Below, piece after piece: positions 56,387-64,000 of a stretch of DNA of 64,000 nt. The first letter of the stretch is position 1. Every line of letters starts with the position of its first letter. The stretch is taken from assembly GCF_014652815.1 (NCBI RefSeq), contig NZ_BMZN01000001.1, positions 500,866 through 564,865 on the forward strand. Direction: 5' to 3'. This DNA is from Alcaligenes pakistanensis (GTDB lineage: Bacteria; Pseudomonadota; Gammaproteobacteria; Burkholderiales; Burkholderiaceae_B). The translations under genes and the position numbers were made by a program. Under the pieces are notes generated by a model. That model ran no database searches and was not told the origin of the DNA. It saw only the letters and a list, made by a program, of their open reading frames with translations.

Positions 56387-56841
56387 TTAGTGTCAGACTC
56401 AGCTAAGGATAAGGAGGAAATGGCAGGCGCTTTGGCTTCCAGCACGACAAAGGCCATGGCCATATCGGATTCGTCGGTCAGGGAAATATGAACAGCCCCA
56501 TAACGGGCATCAAACCAGCTTTGCAGCTCAGCAGACAAGCGCACGACGGGACGGCCACCGGGCGCATTCAAGGTTTGCATACGCGACCAGGCCATCGGCA
56601 TACGCATACCCAGTCCCACCGCTTTGGAAAAGGCTTCTTTAGCCGCAAAACGGGTAGCCAGATACCGCAAGCCTCGCACCGGATCGCGTGCCTGACGACG
56701 GGCATAGACTTCTCGCTCCTGCTCGCCCAGGATACGCTTTACAAAGCGCTCACCATGACGAGCCAAGGCGCGCTCGATCCGATCAATACGGATCAGGTCG
56801 GTGCCGATGCCGGCAATCAAACCGGGCTGTATTGGGGGCAT
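56383..56841 (-). CDS. acpS: Holo-[acyl-carrier-protein] synthase
   Basis: Transfers phosphopantetheine from CoA to apo-ACP. The 152-residue product has the AcpS motif [16 protein letters not shown] near residue 10, with the magnesium-binding Asp, and [15 protein letters not shown] near 70. The start at 56841 gives [13 protein letters not shown]. The longer frame from 56958 begins inside the paaK terminator and is not credible. First gene of acpS-nagZ-uvrC-pgsA-MFS. Confidence 0.95.
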   Translation of the reverse strand: MPPIQPGLIAGIGTDLIRIDRIERALARHGERFVKRILGEQEREVYARRQARDPVRGLRYLATRFAAKEAFSKAVGLGMRMPMAWSRMQTLNAPGGRPVVRLSAELQSWFDARYGAVHISLTDESDMAMAFVVLEAKAPAISSLSLAESDTK

Positions 56842-56920
56842 GATGTCATCAGAAAAAAGACAGCGAAAACGGCCTGTGCCGCCTACCAGCTTGCAATGAT
56901 ACCGTGAGAGCGCCGAATAC

Positions 56921-56955
56921 AAAAACGGCCCTGCCTGGGCAGAGCCGTTTTTGAT
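56921..56955 (-). terminator. Terminator of the paa operon
   Basis: Hairpin with AAAAACGGC and GCCGTTTTT outer arms and a CTGCC/GGCAG inner stem, followed by a T-run on the minus strand. It ends the leftward paa transcript after paaK. Confidence 0.85.
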
Positions 56956-56970
56956 CAAGAGGAACCAGGC

Positions 56971-58284
56971 TTAAAACGCGCGCTTATCCACGACACGCTT
57001 GGCCTTGCCAGTGATCGTACGCTCGACCATGCCGGCAGACTGCACACGAATTCGTGCGCTGACGCCAATAAAGGTCTTGATCGAATGGCTCAGGCGGCGG
57101 GCCAGCTGCTCGCGCTGGGCATCGTCCAAATGATTGAACTCGGGACGCACTTCCACCAGAATTTCCAGCTCGTCCATATTGCCATTGCGGCTCAGCACCA
57201 ACTGGTACTGGGCAGCCAGTTCAGGCATTTTCAGAACCAGTTCTTCGACCTGGGTCGGGAACAGGTTCACACCGCGCACAATGACCATATCGTCGCTGCG
57301 ACCCGTAATCTTGCCGATACGACGCATGCTGCGCGAAGTAGGTGGCAGCAGTGAGGTCAGGTCGCGGGTGCGGTAGCGAATGACGGGCATGGCCTCTTTG
57401 CTCAGCGAGGTAAAGACCAGCTCACCACTTTCACCTTCGGCCACAGGCTCGCCGGTTTCCGGATTGATGATTTCAGGGTAGAAATGGTCTTCCCACACCA
57501 CGGGGCCATCCTTGCTTTCTACACACTCCATCGCCACGCCAGGGCCCATCACTTCGGACAGGCCGTAGATATCCACGGCGTCGATACCGGCACGCTGCTC
57601 AATATCCAGACGCATCTGCCCCGTCCAGGGCTCGGCACCAAAAATACCGATACGCAAAGAGGTATCGCGTGGGTCCATGCCTTGACGCTCGATTTCTTCC
57701 AAGATATTGCAGAAATACGAAGGCGTAACCAGGATCACGTCAGGACGAAAATCCTGGATCAGCTGAACCTGCTTTTCAGTCTGGCCACCGGACATGGGGA
57801 CTACCGTGCAACCCAGGCGCTCGGCACCGTAATGCGCACCCAAGCCACCTGTGAACAAACCGTAGCCGTATGCAACGTGAGCGATGTCGCCGGGGCGAGC
57901 ACCACCCGCCCACATAGAACGGGCAAACAAATCTGCCCACGTGGAAATATCATTGGCGGTGTAACCCACCACGGTAGGTTTACCGGTGGTACCGCTGGAA
58001 GCATGCACGCGTGCTACCTGTTCACGGGGGACCGCAAACATCTTGAAGGGGTAGTTATCACGCAGGTCCTGCTTGGTCGTGAAAGGAAATTTAGAAATAT
58101 CCGACAATTGCTTCAAATCGTCGGGATGCACGCCCGCCTCATCAAATTTCTGCCGGTAATGCGGCACATTGTCGTAAGCGTGTTGCAAGGTCCATTTCAG
58201 ACGTTGCAGCTGCAAGTTACGGATTTCGTCAACACTTGCATGCTCGATAGCATCGCGGCCAACCTGTTCTTTAATTGCTGTCAT
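56971..58284 (-). CDS. paaK: Phenylacetate--CoA ligase
   Basis: First step of aerobic phenylacetate catabolism: ATP-dependent activation to phenylacetyl-CoA. The 437-residue adenylate-forming enzyme has the P-loop SSGTTGKPTVVGYT near residue 100, IFGAEPWTGQMR, YGLSEVMGPGVAME, and the hinge/C-terminal region GRSDDMVIVRGVNLFPTQVE. AGGAG lies 8 nt before the ATG. Last gene of the operon, 75 bp after paaI. Confidence 0.97.
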   Translation of the reverse strand: MTAIKEQVGRDAIEHASVDEIRNLQLQRLKWTLQHAYDNVPHYRQKFDEAGVHPDDLKQLSDISKFPFTTKQDLRDNYPFKMFAVPREQVARVHASSGTTGKPTVVGYTANDISTWADLFARSMWAGGARPGDIAHVAYGYGLFTGGLGAHYGAERLGCTVVPMSGGQTEKQVQLIQDFRPDVILVTPSYFCNILEEIERQGMDPRDTSLRIGIFGAEPWTGQMRLDIEQRAGIDAVDIYGLSEVMGPGVAMECVESKDGPVVWEDHFYPEIINPETGEPVAEGESGELVFTSLSKEAMPVIRYRTRDLTSLLPPTSRSMRRIGKITGRSDDMVIVRGVNLFPTQVEELVLKMPELAAQYQLVLSRNGNMDELEILVEVRPEFNHLDDAQREQLARRLSHSIKTFIGVSARIRVQSAGMVERTITGKAKRVVDKRAF

Positions 58285-58359
58285 GGTGTACTCCTGCCCT
58301 GCCGCTGGTGTGGTACTTCCGACCCCCCCGGGTCCACAGGGTATGTAACGTCAAAAGGT

Positions 58360-58821
58360 TTATTTTTTCTCAATTCCGCCCAGTACCGTGCCATTTAGCC
58401 GATACGAGCGCCCACGGAACAAGGCAATACGCTTGTCGTTCTGGTTGACCACTTCGATGTCATACACACCGGTGCGGCCTGCCAGGGAAGCCTCGACAGC
58501 ACGAGCCGTCAGGACATCCCCTTCAAAGGCAGGTGCCAAGTAATCAATGGTGCAACCTGAAGCCACGGTCGGTGCATTGCGAGAATTGCAGGCAAACGCA
58601 AACGTGCTGTCAGCCAAAGCAAAAATGAAACCACCGTGACAGGTCTTGTGACCGTTCAGCATGTCGGCACGCACCGTCATGCTCATATCGGCCGCACCGG
58701 GTGCCACGGTATCCAGGCTCAGGCCCAAGGCCTGGGATGCCTGGTCATTGCTATACATATGCTCGCTGACCTGTTGAGCCAGCGCTTGTGGATCTTCAAC
58801 AGCAAGTGCGTTGCTTTGCAT
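58360..58821 (-). CDS. paaI: Phenylacetate-pathway acyl-CoA thioesterase PaaI
   Basis: Hotdog-fold thioesterase thought to release CoA from dead-end pathway intermediates. The 153-residue product has the family core NGHKTCHGGFIFALADSTFAFACN (catalytic Asp near 70) and GDVLTARAVE. The ATG overlaps the paaG stop (TAATG), indicating coupling. Confidence 0.94.
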   Translation of the reverse strand: MQSNALAVEDPQALAQQVSEHMYSNDQASQALGLSLDTVAPGAADMSMTVRADMLNGHKTCHGGFIFALADSTFAFACNSRNAPTVASGCTIDYLAPAFEGDVLTARAVEASLAGRTGVYDIEVVNQNDKRIALFRGRSYRLNGTVLGGIEKK

Positions 58822-59612
58822 TACTTTCCTTTGAATTGGGGGGCACGCTTGCCCAGAAATGCGTTAACACCCTCGCGATAATCCCCGGATGCACCCAGTT
58901 CACGCATCAAATCGCGCTCTAGGTCCAACTGTTGATCAAGCGAATGGGCATCACTGGCATAAATTGCTTTCTTGGCATAGGCCAGACCCTTGGTAGGTGC
59001 CTGAGCAAAATGGACGGCCAACTCATCCAGGCGAGCCTGGAAAGCGTCATCGTCAACACATTCCCAGATCAAGCCCCATTGAGCAGCCTGCTCGGCCGAG
59101 AGCTTATCGCCCAGCAAAGACAGACCCATAGCGCGTGCTGTACCCACCAGACGCGGCAGGAAGAAGGTGCCGCCGGTATCGGGCAGCAAACCCAGACGAC
59201 AGAACGGCTGGATGAAGCTGGCCGAACGAGTGGCAATGACGAGGTCACCAGCCAAGGCCAGATTGGCCCCGGCACCCGCCGCCACGCCATTGACCCCCAC
59301 CACGACGGGGGCCGCCAGGGCGCGCAGTCGACGCACCAAAGGTCCGTAGAACTTTTCAATCGTGGCACCCAGATCCACAGGCGCATCGCCTGCACTCATC
59401 TGGCGCTCGGACAAGTCCTGGCCGGCGCAAAAGCCGCGACCATTACCCGTCAGAATCAATACGCGCAGATCCGCGCACTGCTCTACCTTATCCAGAGCCT
59501 GTGCCAGCTCAGCGTGCATATCGGCCGTAAAGCTGTTGAGCTTGTCCGGACGGTTCAAGGTAATGCGCGCTACGCCATTTTCCAGCTGAAATTGAATACT
59601 TTGGTCAGTCAC
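58821..59612 (-). CDS. paaG: 1,2-epoxyphenylacetyl-CoA isomerase PaaG (GTG start)
   Basis: Enoyl-CoA hydratase/isomerase-family enzyme converting ring-1,2-epoxyphenylacetyl-CoA to the oxepin. The 263-residue product has the oxyanion-hole segments RGFCAGQDLSER near 65 and GVAAGAGANLALAGD near 110, and the Asp-containing LGLLPDTGGTFFLPRLVG. The GTG at 59612 is preferred because AAGGAGG lies 8 nt upstream and it sits 14 bp after the paaN stop; a TTG at 59639 is inside paaN. Confidence 0.92.
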   Translation of the reverse strand: MTDQSIQFQLENGVARITLNRPDKLNSFTADMHAELAQALDKVEQCADLRVLILTGNGRGFCAGQDLSERQMSAGDAPVDLGATIEKFYGPLVRRLRALAAPVVVGVNGVAAGAGANLALAGDLVIATRSASFIQPFCRLGLLPDTGGTFFLPRLVGTARAMGLSLLGDKLSAEQAAQWGLIWECVDDDAFQARLDELAVHFAQAPTKGLAYAKKAIYASDAHSLDQQLDLERDLMRELGASGDYREGVNAFLGKRAPQFKGK

Positions 59613-59626
59613 CTGGCCACCCTCCT

Positions 59627-61291
59627 TTAGAAATGCCAACGAGTCTGGACGACGCGGAAACGGTTAGCCACATAGGCCGAATCCGACAGGGATGCGTTGG
59701 CAGCCGGGTTGGCGCCCGTACCGTGGAAGTCGCTGTAGGCGGCGGTCTGGTTAATGAACACAGCGCCGGTCAGGTTCAGGGACAAGGACACGCCGGAACG
59801 CTCAGCCATGCGCTGAATCTTGGCAGTCACAGCATCATCGGTACTGTAGGCCGACAAAGTCAGTGCACCGTGCTCGACCACGTTGCGACCTGCCACTTCA
59901 ATGCTTTGCTCGGTCGAATCGGTTTGCACCACAAATACGATGGGGCCAAACCACTCTTGCTGGATCTCGGGCTGATCCACACGGGCCTGCAAGACCAGTG
60001 GAGTGCGCACACGAGCATCCGGGAAGGCGGGATGTTCCAGTGTCAGGCTATCTGCCAGAATAGGCATGCCCAGTTGGCGAGCCTGATCAATACGTTGTGC
60101 GCAGGCTTCGTTCTGTACCGCGCCGGTAATTTCAACCGCACGAGCAGGATCGGACACCAGTTTTTGCACCGCTTGAGCCAAGCCTTGAGCCACTTCGTCA
60201 AAACTCATTACGCCGTCAGCGGTACGGATACCATCACGGGGCACATAGATGTTCTGAGGGGCAGTACACATTTGGCCGGAGTACAGCGCAAAGGAGAAAG
60301 CCAGGTTACGGGCCACGGCCTTAAAGTCTTCAACCGAATCAATAATGACTTGGTTCACACCCGCTTTTTCGGTGTAGACCAAAGCGTGGCGAGCATTTTG
60401 CTCCAACCAGTTACCGTTTTGACTGCTGCCGGTAAAGTCGATCAGCTTGACGGCTGGACTCATGGCCAGCTGCTGAGCCGTATCTTCTTGTGGCTCGTGA
60501 GCGGCCAACAAGACTACATTAGGGTTGAAGCCCGCTTCAGCCAATACTTCGCGAGCAATCGCAACGGTAATCGCCAAGGGCAGAATCGCGCCAGGGTGCG
60601 GCTTCACAATCACTGTATTACCGGTTGCCAACGAGGCAAACAGGCCGGGGTAACCGTTCCAGGTCGGGAAAGTGGAGCAACCAATCACCAGACCGATGCC
60701 ACGGGGCACCACTTTGAACTGCTTTTTCATCTGGATAGGATCATGTTTGCCCTGGGGTTTGATCCACTCAACCAGACCAGGAATACGAGCCATTTCCTGC
60801 CAGGCGTAGGCCACGGCTTCCAACGCACGTTCCTGAGCGTGAGGGCCACCTGCCTGAAAGGCCATCATGAAGCCTTGACCGGTGGTGTGCTGCACGGCGT
60901 GGGCAATTTCAAAACTGCGCTTGTTCAGGCGGTGCAAGATTTCCAGGCAGACCCCAACCCAGGCCTGCGGGCCGGCGTCGCGCCAGCTATCCAGCGCCAA
61001 TTGCGATTGGGCCACCAATTGGTCTACAGATACTTTGGGATAGCGGATACCCAGGTCAAAACCAAAAGGCGACTGCTCATTGCCTACTTCACCTTGTACG
61101 CCTTCCAGCGCCAATGGAAAGGCTTTGCCACGGTAAGCCTCAAAAGCAGCCTGACCGTCCTGAGCCGCCGTCTCGCCATAGGCGCGAGGGCTAGGATTTT
61201 CAGGATAAGCGCTCCAGAAATTGCGCTCCAGAATGCTGCTCAAGGCTTGATCCAGCGTTGCCTGATGCGTCTTGAAAAAATCTGCTGCCAT
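59627..61291 (-). CDS. paaN: Phenylacetic acid degradation protein PaaN (aldehyde dehydrogenase family, no MaoC domain)
   Basis: 554-residue protein of the PaaN-type aldehyde dehydrogenase family found in Burkholderiales phenylacetate clusters. It has the NAD-binding segment GCSTFPTWNGYPGLFASLATGN, GSSQNGNW, and the catalytic Cys in YSGQMCTAPQNIY near 347. It would oxidise the semialdehyde formed on ring opening. The C-terminal MaoC hydratase domain of E. coli PaaZ, which opens the oxepin ring, is absent, so a separate hydrolase is expected elsewhere. Gap of 83 bp after paaE. Confidence 0.92.
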   Translation of the reverse strand: MAADFFKTHQATLDQALSSILERNFWSAYPENPSPRAYGETAAQDGQAAFEAYRGKAFPLALEGVQGEVGNEQSPFGFDLGIRYPKVSVDQLVAQSQLALDSWRDAGPQAWVGVCLEILHRLNKRSFEIAHAVQHTTGQGFMMAFQAGGPHAQERALEAVAYAWQEMARIPGLVEWIKPQGKHDPIQMKKQFKVVPRGIGLVIGCSTFPTWNGYPGLFASLATGNTVIVKPHPGAILPLAITVAIAREVLAEAGFNPNVVLLAAHEPQEDTAQQLAMSPAVKLIDFTGSSQNGNWLEQNARHALVYTEKAGVNQVIIDSVEDFKAVARNLAFSFALYSGQMCTAPQNIYVPRDGIRTADGVMSFDEVAQGLAQAVQKLVSDPARAVEITGAVQNEACAQRIDQARQLGMPILADSLTLEHPAFPDARVRTPLVLQARVDQPEIQQEWFGPIVFVVQTDSTEQSIEVAGRNVVEHGALTLSAYSTDDAVTAKIQRMAERSGVSLSLNLTGAVFINQTAAYSDFHGTGANPAANASLSDSAYVANRFRVVQTRWHF

Positions 61292-61314
61292 ACAATGTGC
61301 TCCTGAAACTAGTA

Positions 61315-61341
61315 GGACGCCAAGCGGGGAAGCTGGCGTCC
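61315..61341 (-). other. Intercistronic hairpin between paaE and paaN
   Basis: Perfect 8-bp arms GGACGCCA and TGGCGTCC with an 11-nt loop, 23 bp before the paaN start. No U-tract follows. It is probably an RNA processing or stability element, or one half of an attenuator with the next stem. Confidence 0.45.
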
Positions 61342-61349
61342 AGATTCTT

Positions 61350-61373
61350 GAAAAACCGCTGTTTTTCTGCGGT
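61350..61373 (-). terminator. Weak terminator-like stem directly after paaE
   Basis: On the minus strand, ACCGC/GCGGT arms (61373-61369 and 61359-61355) with a 9-nt loop are followed by T5. Five base pairs make it weak, so partial termination inside the operon is the likely effect. Confidence 0.45.
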
Positions 61374-61374
61374 C

Positions 61375-62457
61375 TTAGGTTTCCTGATCGAAGTCAATCA
61401 CCACCCGGTCGGTCACCGGAAAGCTTTGGCAACTGAGCACGAAACCACGGGCGACTTCGTAATCTTCCAGTGCAAAGTTGGCGTCCATATCCACTTCGCC
61501 CTCTACCACTTTGCAACGGCAGGTGGAACAAACCCCACCTTTACAGGAGTAAGGTAACTCCAGTCCTTGCTCCAGAGCCGCGTCCAAAATACTGCTATTG
61601 CTCTTGCTGATGGTCAGGTTGCGGGTGATACCGTCTTGAATCACGGTTAGTTCGCACTCTTCCTTGCCCGGTGCCTTGCGCGACTCTTCGCCCGTACGCA
61701 GAGCGCGGGGGCCTTTGGGGGCGCCGAACAGCTCGAACTTGATCTGGGATTTTTCCAGGCCATTTTCCTGCAAGGCAGCAACCACCTGCTCGCTCATGTC
61801 CTGAGGACCACACACAAAGGCCACGTCCACGCTGCTTGGATCGAACCATTGCTGCATCAGCTGGCGCACTTTCTCGCCATCCAGACGACCATTGAACAGG
61901 TCAATATCCTGCGTTTCCCGGCTCATGATATACACGATGGAGAAACGTTCCATATAGGTGTTTTTCAGGTCCTCGATCTCTTCGCGGAACATGATGGCCG
62001 ACGAAGCACGATTACCAAAAAACAGCGTAAAGGTAGAATTAGGTTCGGTATTCAGCGCGGTTTTCACCAGCGACAGAATCGGCGTAATCCCGCTACCCAC
62101 GGCAAAGGCGGCGTAACGGTGAGCCTGACCGGGCTCGAAATCCACCGTGAAGTTGCCATCCGGTGGCATCACTTCCAGGGAGGCACCGGCTTCCAGATTG
62201 CTGTTGGCCCAGGTAGAGAAAGCACCATCATTCACGCGCTTGATCGCCACGCGCAACAAACGATCGTGAGGCGCAGCACAGATCGAGTAAGAGCGGCGCA
62301 GTTCCTGGCCGTCCAAATGGGTGCGCAAGGTCAGGTACTGACCGGGGCGAAACTGAAACACATCCTGCAAATCGTCGGGCACAGTAAAGGCCACCACCAC
62401 TGCATCGCGAGTGCTGCGGGAGACCGAGGCCACAGGAAGAGAGTAAAACTGACTCAT
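61375..62457 (-). CDS. paaE: Phenylacetyl-CoA epoxidase reductase subunit
   Basis: NADPH-dependent flavin/iron-sulfur reductase that feeds electrons to the PaaA di-iron centre. The 360-residue product has the FAD domain (FRPGQYLTLR, RRSYSIC), NAD(P) domain (AVGSGITPILSL, FVCGPQDMS) and a C-terminal plant-type [2Fe-2S] domain (CKGGVCSTCRCKV, then CQSF). The start at 62457 gives MSQFYSLPVASV and leaves 4 bp after paaD. Confidence 0.96.
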   Translation of the reverse strand: MSQFYSLPVASVSRSTRDAVVVAFTVPDDLQDVFQFRPGQYLTLRTHLDGQELRRSYSICAAPHDRLLRVAIKRVNDGAFSTWANSNLEAGASLEVMPPDGNFTVDFEPGQAHRYAAFAVGSGITPILSLVKTALNTEPNSTFTLFFGNRASSAIMFREEIEDLKNTYMERFSIVYIMSRETQDIDLFNGRLDGEKVRQLMQQWFDPSSVDVAFVCGPQDMSEQVVAALQENGLEKSQIKFELFGAPKGPRALRTGEESRKAPGKEECELTVIQDGITRNLTISKSNSSILDAALEQGLELPYSCKGGVCSTCRCKVVEGEVDMDANFALEDYEVARGFVLSCQSFPVTDRVVIDFDQET

Positions 62458-62461
62458 AGGA

Positions 62462-62962
62462 TTAATGCGCCTTAAAGTAATCGAATGGTTCACCGCAGCT
62501 GATGCAGCGATACAGCGCCTTACAGGGGGTGGAGCCAAACTGGCTGATCACCCGTGTATGCGTGGACCCGCATTGAGGACAAGCCACCACAGGCGCCTCG
62601 GGCTGGCTTAGCAAACCAGAAATATCAACCGCATTCTGGGCTGGGGGAGCGATACCGTAATCTCGCAAGGCCACTTTGCCCTGCTCGCTCATCCAGTCGG
62701 TCGTCCAGGCCGGCGACAGCTTGGTATCGACACGAACCTGCTCGATGCCAGCCTGCTGCAAAGCCTGCTCAATCGAGTGGCTCATCTCGTACATCGCCGG
62801 ACAACCGGAATAGGTCGGTGTGATGGTGACCACACACACGCCCTCTTCCCAGTTCACGTCACGCACAATGCCCAGGTCCAGTAGGGAGATCACCGGGATC
62901 TCCGGGTCTGGAACCGTGGCCAATACCTGCATAACCTGCTCGGTGCTCCAGGTCTGTGTCAT
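62462..62962 (-). CDS. paaD: Phenylacetyl-CoA epoxidase maturation protein PaaD
   Basis: 166-residue SufT/MIP18-family protein (PDPEIPVISLLDLGIVRDV, TPTYSGCPAMYEM) with a C-terminal zinc ribbon (CPQCGSTHTR and CISCGEPFDYFKAH). It is needed for assembling the metal centres of the PaaABCE complex. The start at 62962 gives MTQTWSTEQVMQ, 5 bp after paaC; the longer frame lies inside paaC. Confidence 0.95.
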   Translation of the reverse strand: MTQTWSTEQVMQVLATVPDPEIPVISLLDLGIVRDVNWEEGVCVVTITPTYSGCPAMYEMSHSIEQALQQAGIEQVRVDTKLSPAWTTDWMSEQGKVALRDYGIAPPAQNAVDISGLLSQPEAPVVACPQCGSTHTRVISQFGSTPCKALYRCISCGEPFDYFKAH

Positions 62963-62967
62963 GGCGA

Positions 62968-63738
62968 TCACCACGTTGCGTCGGGGTACATACGTGGCAG
63001 ATGTTGCATTTCCGCCAGCAGAAACCCTAACGCTTCCGTGTGACGACCTTGAGGGCCACCGCGATACGCTTTGTGCTGGGCGTCCTGCTCGGCCGGGCAA
63101 CGCAAGGTTGCACGCTCAAACACAGACTGCATGTACTCAAAACAAGGCCCCCACAGGCTGGCCATCAAAGGCACGGCCTGACGCTGAGCCAGTTCCTCGG
63201 TGACAGCATCATCCAGGAACAATTCGCCGGTGTAGTACCAGGCTTCATCAATGGCTTGCTGCATGCGCTGGTGGCTTTCTGGCGTACCGTCGCCCAGACG
63301 CACAATCAAATCTGTCGAGCGGCGCAGGTGATACAGCACTTCTTTATGCGCCTTCTGGGCAATGGCACGGATCTGCTCGTCGCTGGATTCAATCAATTTC
63401 TCCAGCAAGAAACAATGCCAGGCATCAAACAGGAACTGACGTGCCAGGGTGTCGCCGTAATGACCGTTCTCGCGCTCCACCAAGAGGTAGTTGGCGTACT
63501 CATGAACGTCACGGTGGTAGGCGAGACGATCTTCGTCACGGCCCTGCCCTTCCGTCTCGCCAGCCAAGCTCAGCCACATGCGGGCCTGACCCAACAAGTC
63601 CAGTGCAGTATTGGCACAGGCCAGCTCTTCTTCCAGAGCCGGGCCGTGACCAGTCCACTCACCCAGACGCTGAGCCAGCACCAAGGTGGAATCGCCCATG
63701 CGCAGGGCGTAGGAAAATAAAGCGTTATCCATACCCAT
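62968..63738 (-). CDS. paaC: Phenylacetyl-CoA epoxidase structural subunit PaaC
   Basis: 256-residue ferritin-like partner of PaaA that lacks a working di-iron site and scaffolds the complex. It has QRLGEWTGHGPALEEELACANTALDLLGQARMWL near residue 25, and YANYLLVERENGHYGDTLARQFLFDAWH near 80. The start may be at 63738 or two codons later (second ATG at 63732). It begins 2 bp after the paaB stop. Confidence 0.95.
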   Translation of the reverse strand: MGMDNALFSYALRMGDSTLVLAQRLGEWTGHGPALEEELACANTALDLLGQARMWLSLAGETEGQGRDEDRLAYHRDVHEYANYLLVERENGHYGDTLARQFLFDAWHCFLLEKLIESSDEQIRAIAQKAHKEVLYHLRRSTDLIVRLGDGTPESHQRMQQAIDEAWYYTGELFLDDAVTEELAQRQAVPLMASLWGPCFEYMQSVFERATLRCPAEQDAQHKAYRGGPQGRHTEALGFLLAEMQHLPRMYPDATW

Positions 63739-63740
63739 TC

Positions 63741-64000
63741 CTACATATTGATGCCGTCAGGCATAGGGAAAAAAGTAGGGTGACGGTAGACCTTGGTGTT
63801 GGAAGGCTCGAACAGCGGGCCTTTGTCACCTGGGCTAGAGGCCGCGATATCAGCTGCACGGACTACCCAGATGCTCACGCCTTCATTACGACGGGTGTAC
63901 ACATCGCGGGCATTGTTGATGGCCATTTCGGCATCAGGGGCGTGCAAGCTACCTACGTGTTTGTGGGCCAAGCCGTGCTGGCTGCGAATAAACACTTCCC
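63741..64000 (-). CDS. paaB: Phenylacetyl-CoA epoxidase subunit PaaB (5' end outside window)
   Basis: The frame stays open to the window edge, reading EVFIRSQHGLAHKHVGSL at the N-terminal side and ending YRHPTFFPMPDGINM. PaaB proteins begin about ten residues earlier (W-E-V-F-I-R), so the real start lies just beyond 64000. The apparent GTG at 63995 is the Val of this motif, not a start. Small subunit of the PaaABCE multicomponent epoxidase; paaA is expected immediately upstream. Confidence 0.95.
   Translation of the reverse strand, partial: EVFIRSQHGLAHKHVGSLHAPDAEMAINNARDVYTRRNEGVSIWVVRAADIAASSPGDKGPLFEPSNTKVYRHPTFFPMPDGINM

Noticed and set aside
59633-61306. 557-codon plus-strand frame opposite paaN
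   Set aside because: Mirror of the paaN coding frame; no recognisable domain, and paaN itself is clearly a real enzyme.
63741-63995. GTG at 63995 as the start of paaB
   Set aside because: The codon is the Val of the conserved WEVFIR segment and the frame stays open to the edge, so the gene is partial at its 5' end.

Overview
The window looks like a chromosomal segment of a betaproteobacterium of the family Alcaligenaceae (order Burkholderiales), most like Alcaligenes faecalis. This rests on the gene set and on general protein resemblance, not on a database search. Coding density is high. No tRNA, rRNA, insertion sequence, prophage or CRISPR array was seen.

Layout. 1-5190: 5' part of alaS, then a divergent purine (urate to allantoate) locus: puuE and a GntR regulator on the minus strand, uraH and puuD on the plus strand. 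5263-8543: an orphan four-gene fragment of a type IVb pilus system (pilL-, pilN-, pilO- and pilP-like) in which the secretin gene stops after its N-terminal domain. 8558-16647: minus-strand run parE, parC, a ferredoxin-type reductase, a D-amino-acid dehydrogenase and an orphan solute-binding protein. 16882-20016: trxA, rho, gdhA. 20113-29436: an accessory-looking catabolic locus, a seven-gene operon of a dipeptide-type ABC importer followed by a two-subunit Rieske oxygenase and a flavin-reductase-like protein, divergent from a V4R sensor and a GntR regulator. 29477-40565: class A beta-lactamase, yhdP, glnE, queH and clpB.

40842-48590 is the cbb3 oxidase locus: fnr, a small membrane gene, ccoH, ccoG, ccoP, ccoQ, ccoO, ccoN, ccoS and a strongly reduced ccoI. 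Three FNR boxes are present. The boxes of fnr and ccoI each lie centred exactly 41.5 bp upstream of the A of the ATG, which predicts leaderless mRNAs. The ccoI box is shared with a divergent stretch that ends in a strong terminator and carries a C7 loop, a candidate FNR-dependent small RNA. The ccoI product keeps the membrane helices and CPC motif of a copper P-type ATPase but lacks all cytosolic catalytic domains.

49075-56841: aceA, queF, an MFS exporter, and the operon acpS-nagZ-uvrC-pgsA. 56971-64000: phenylacetate catabolism genes in the order paaB-C-D-E-N-G-I-K, transcribed leftwards and entering from beyond the right edge.

Best candidates for something undescribed: the FNR box with its divergent small RNA and leaderless starts, the soluble-domain-free CcoI, and the importer plus Rieske oxygenase operon with its V4R/GntR pair.
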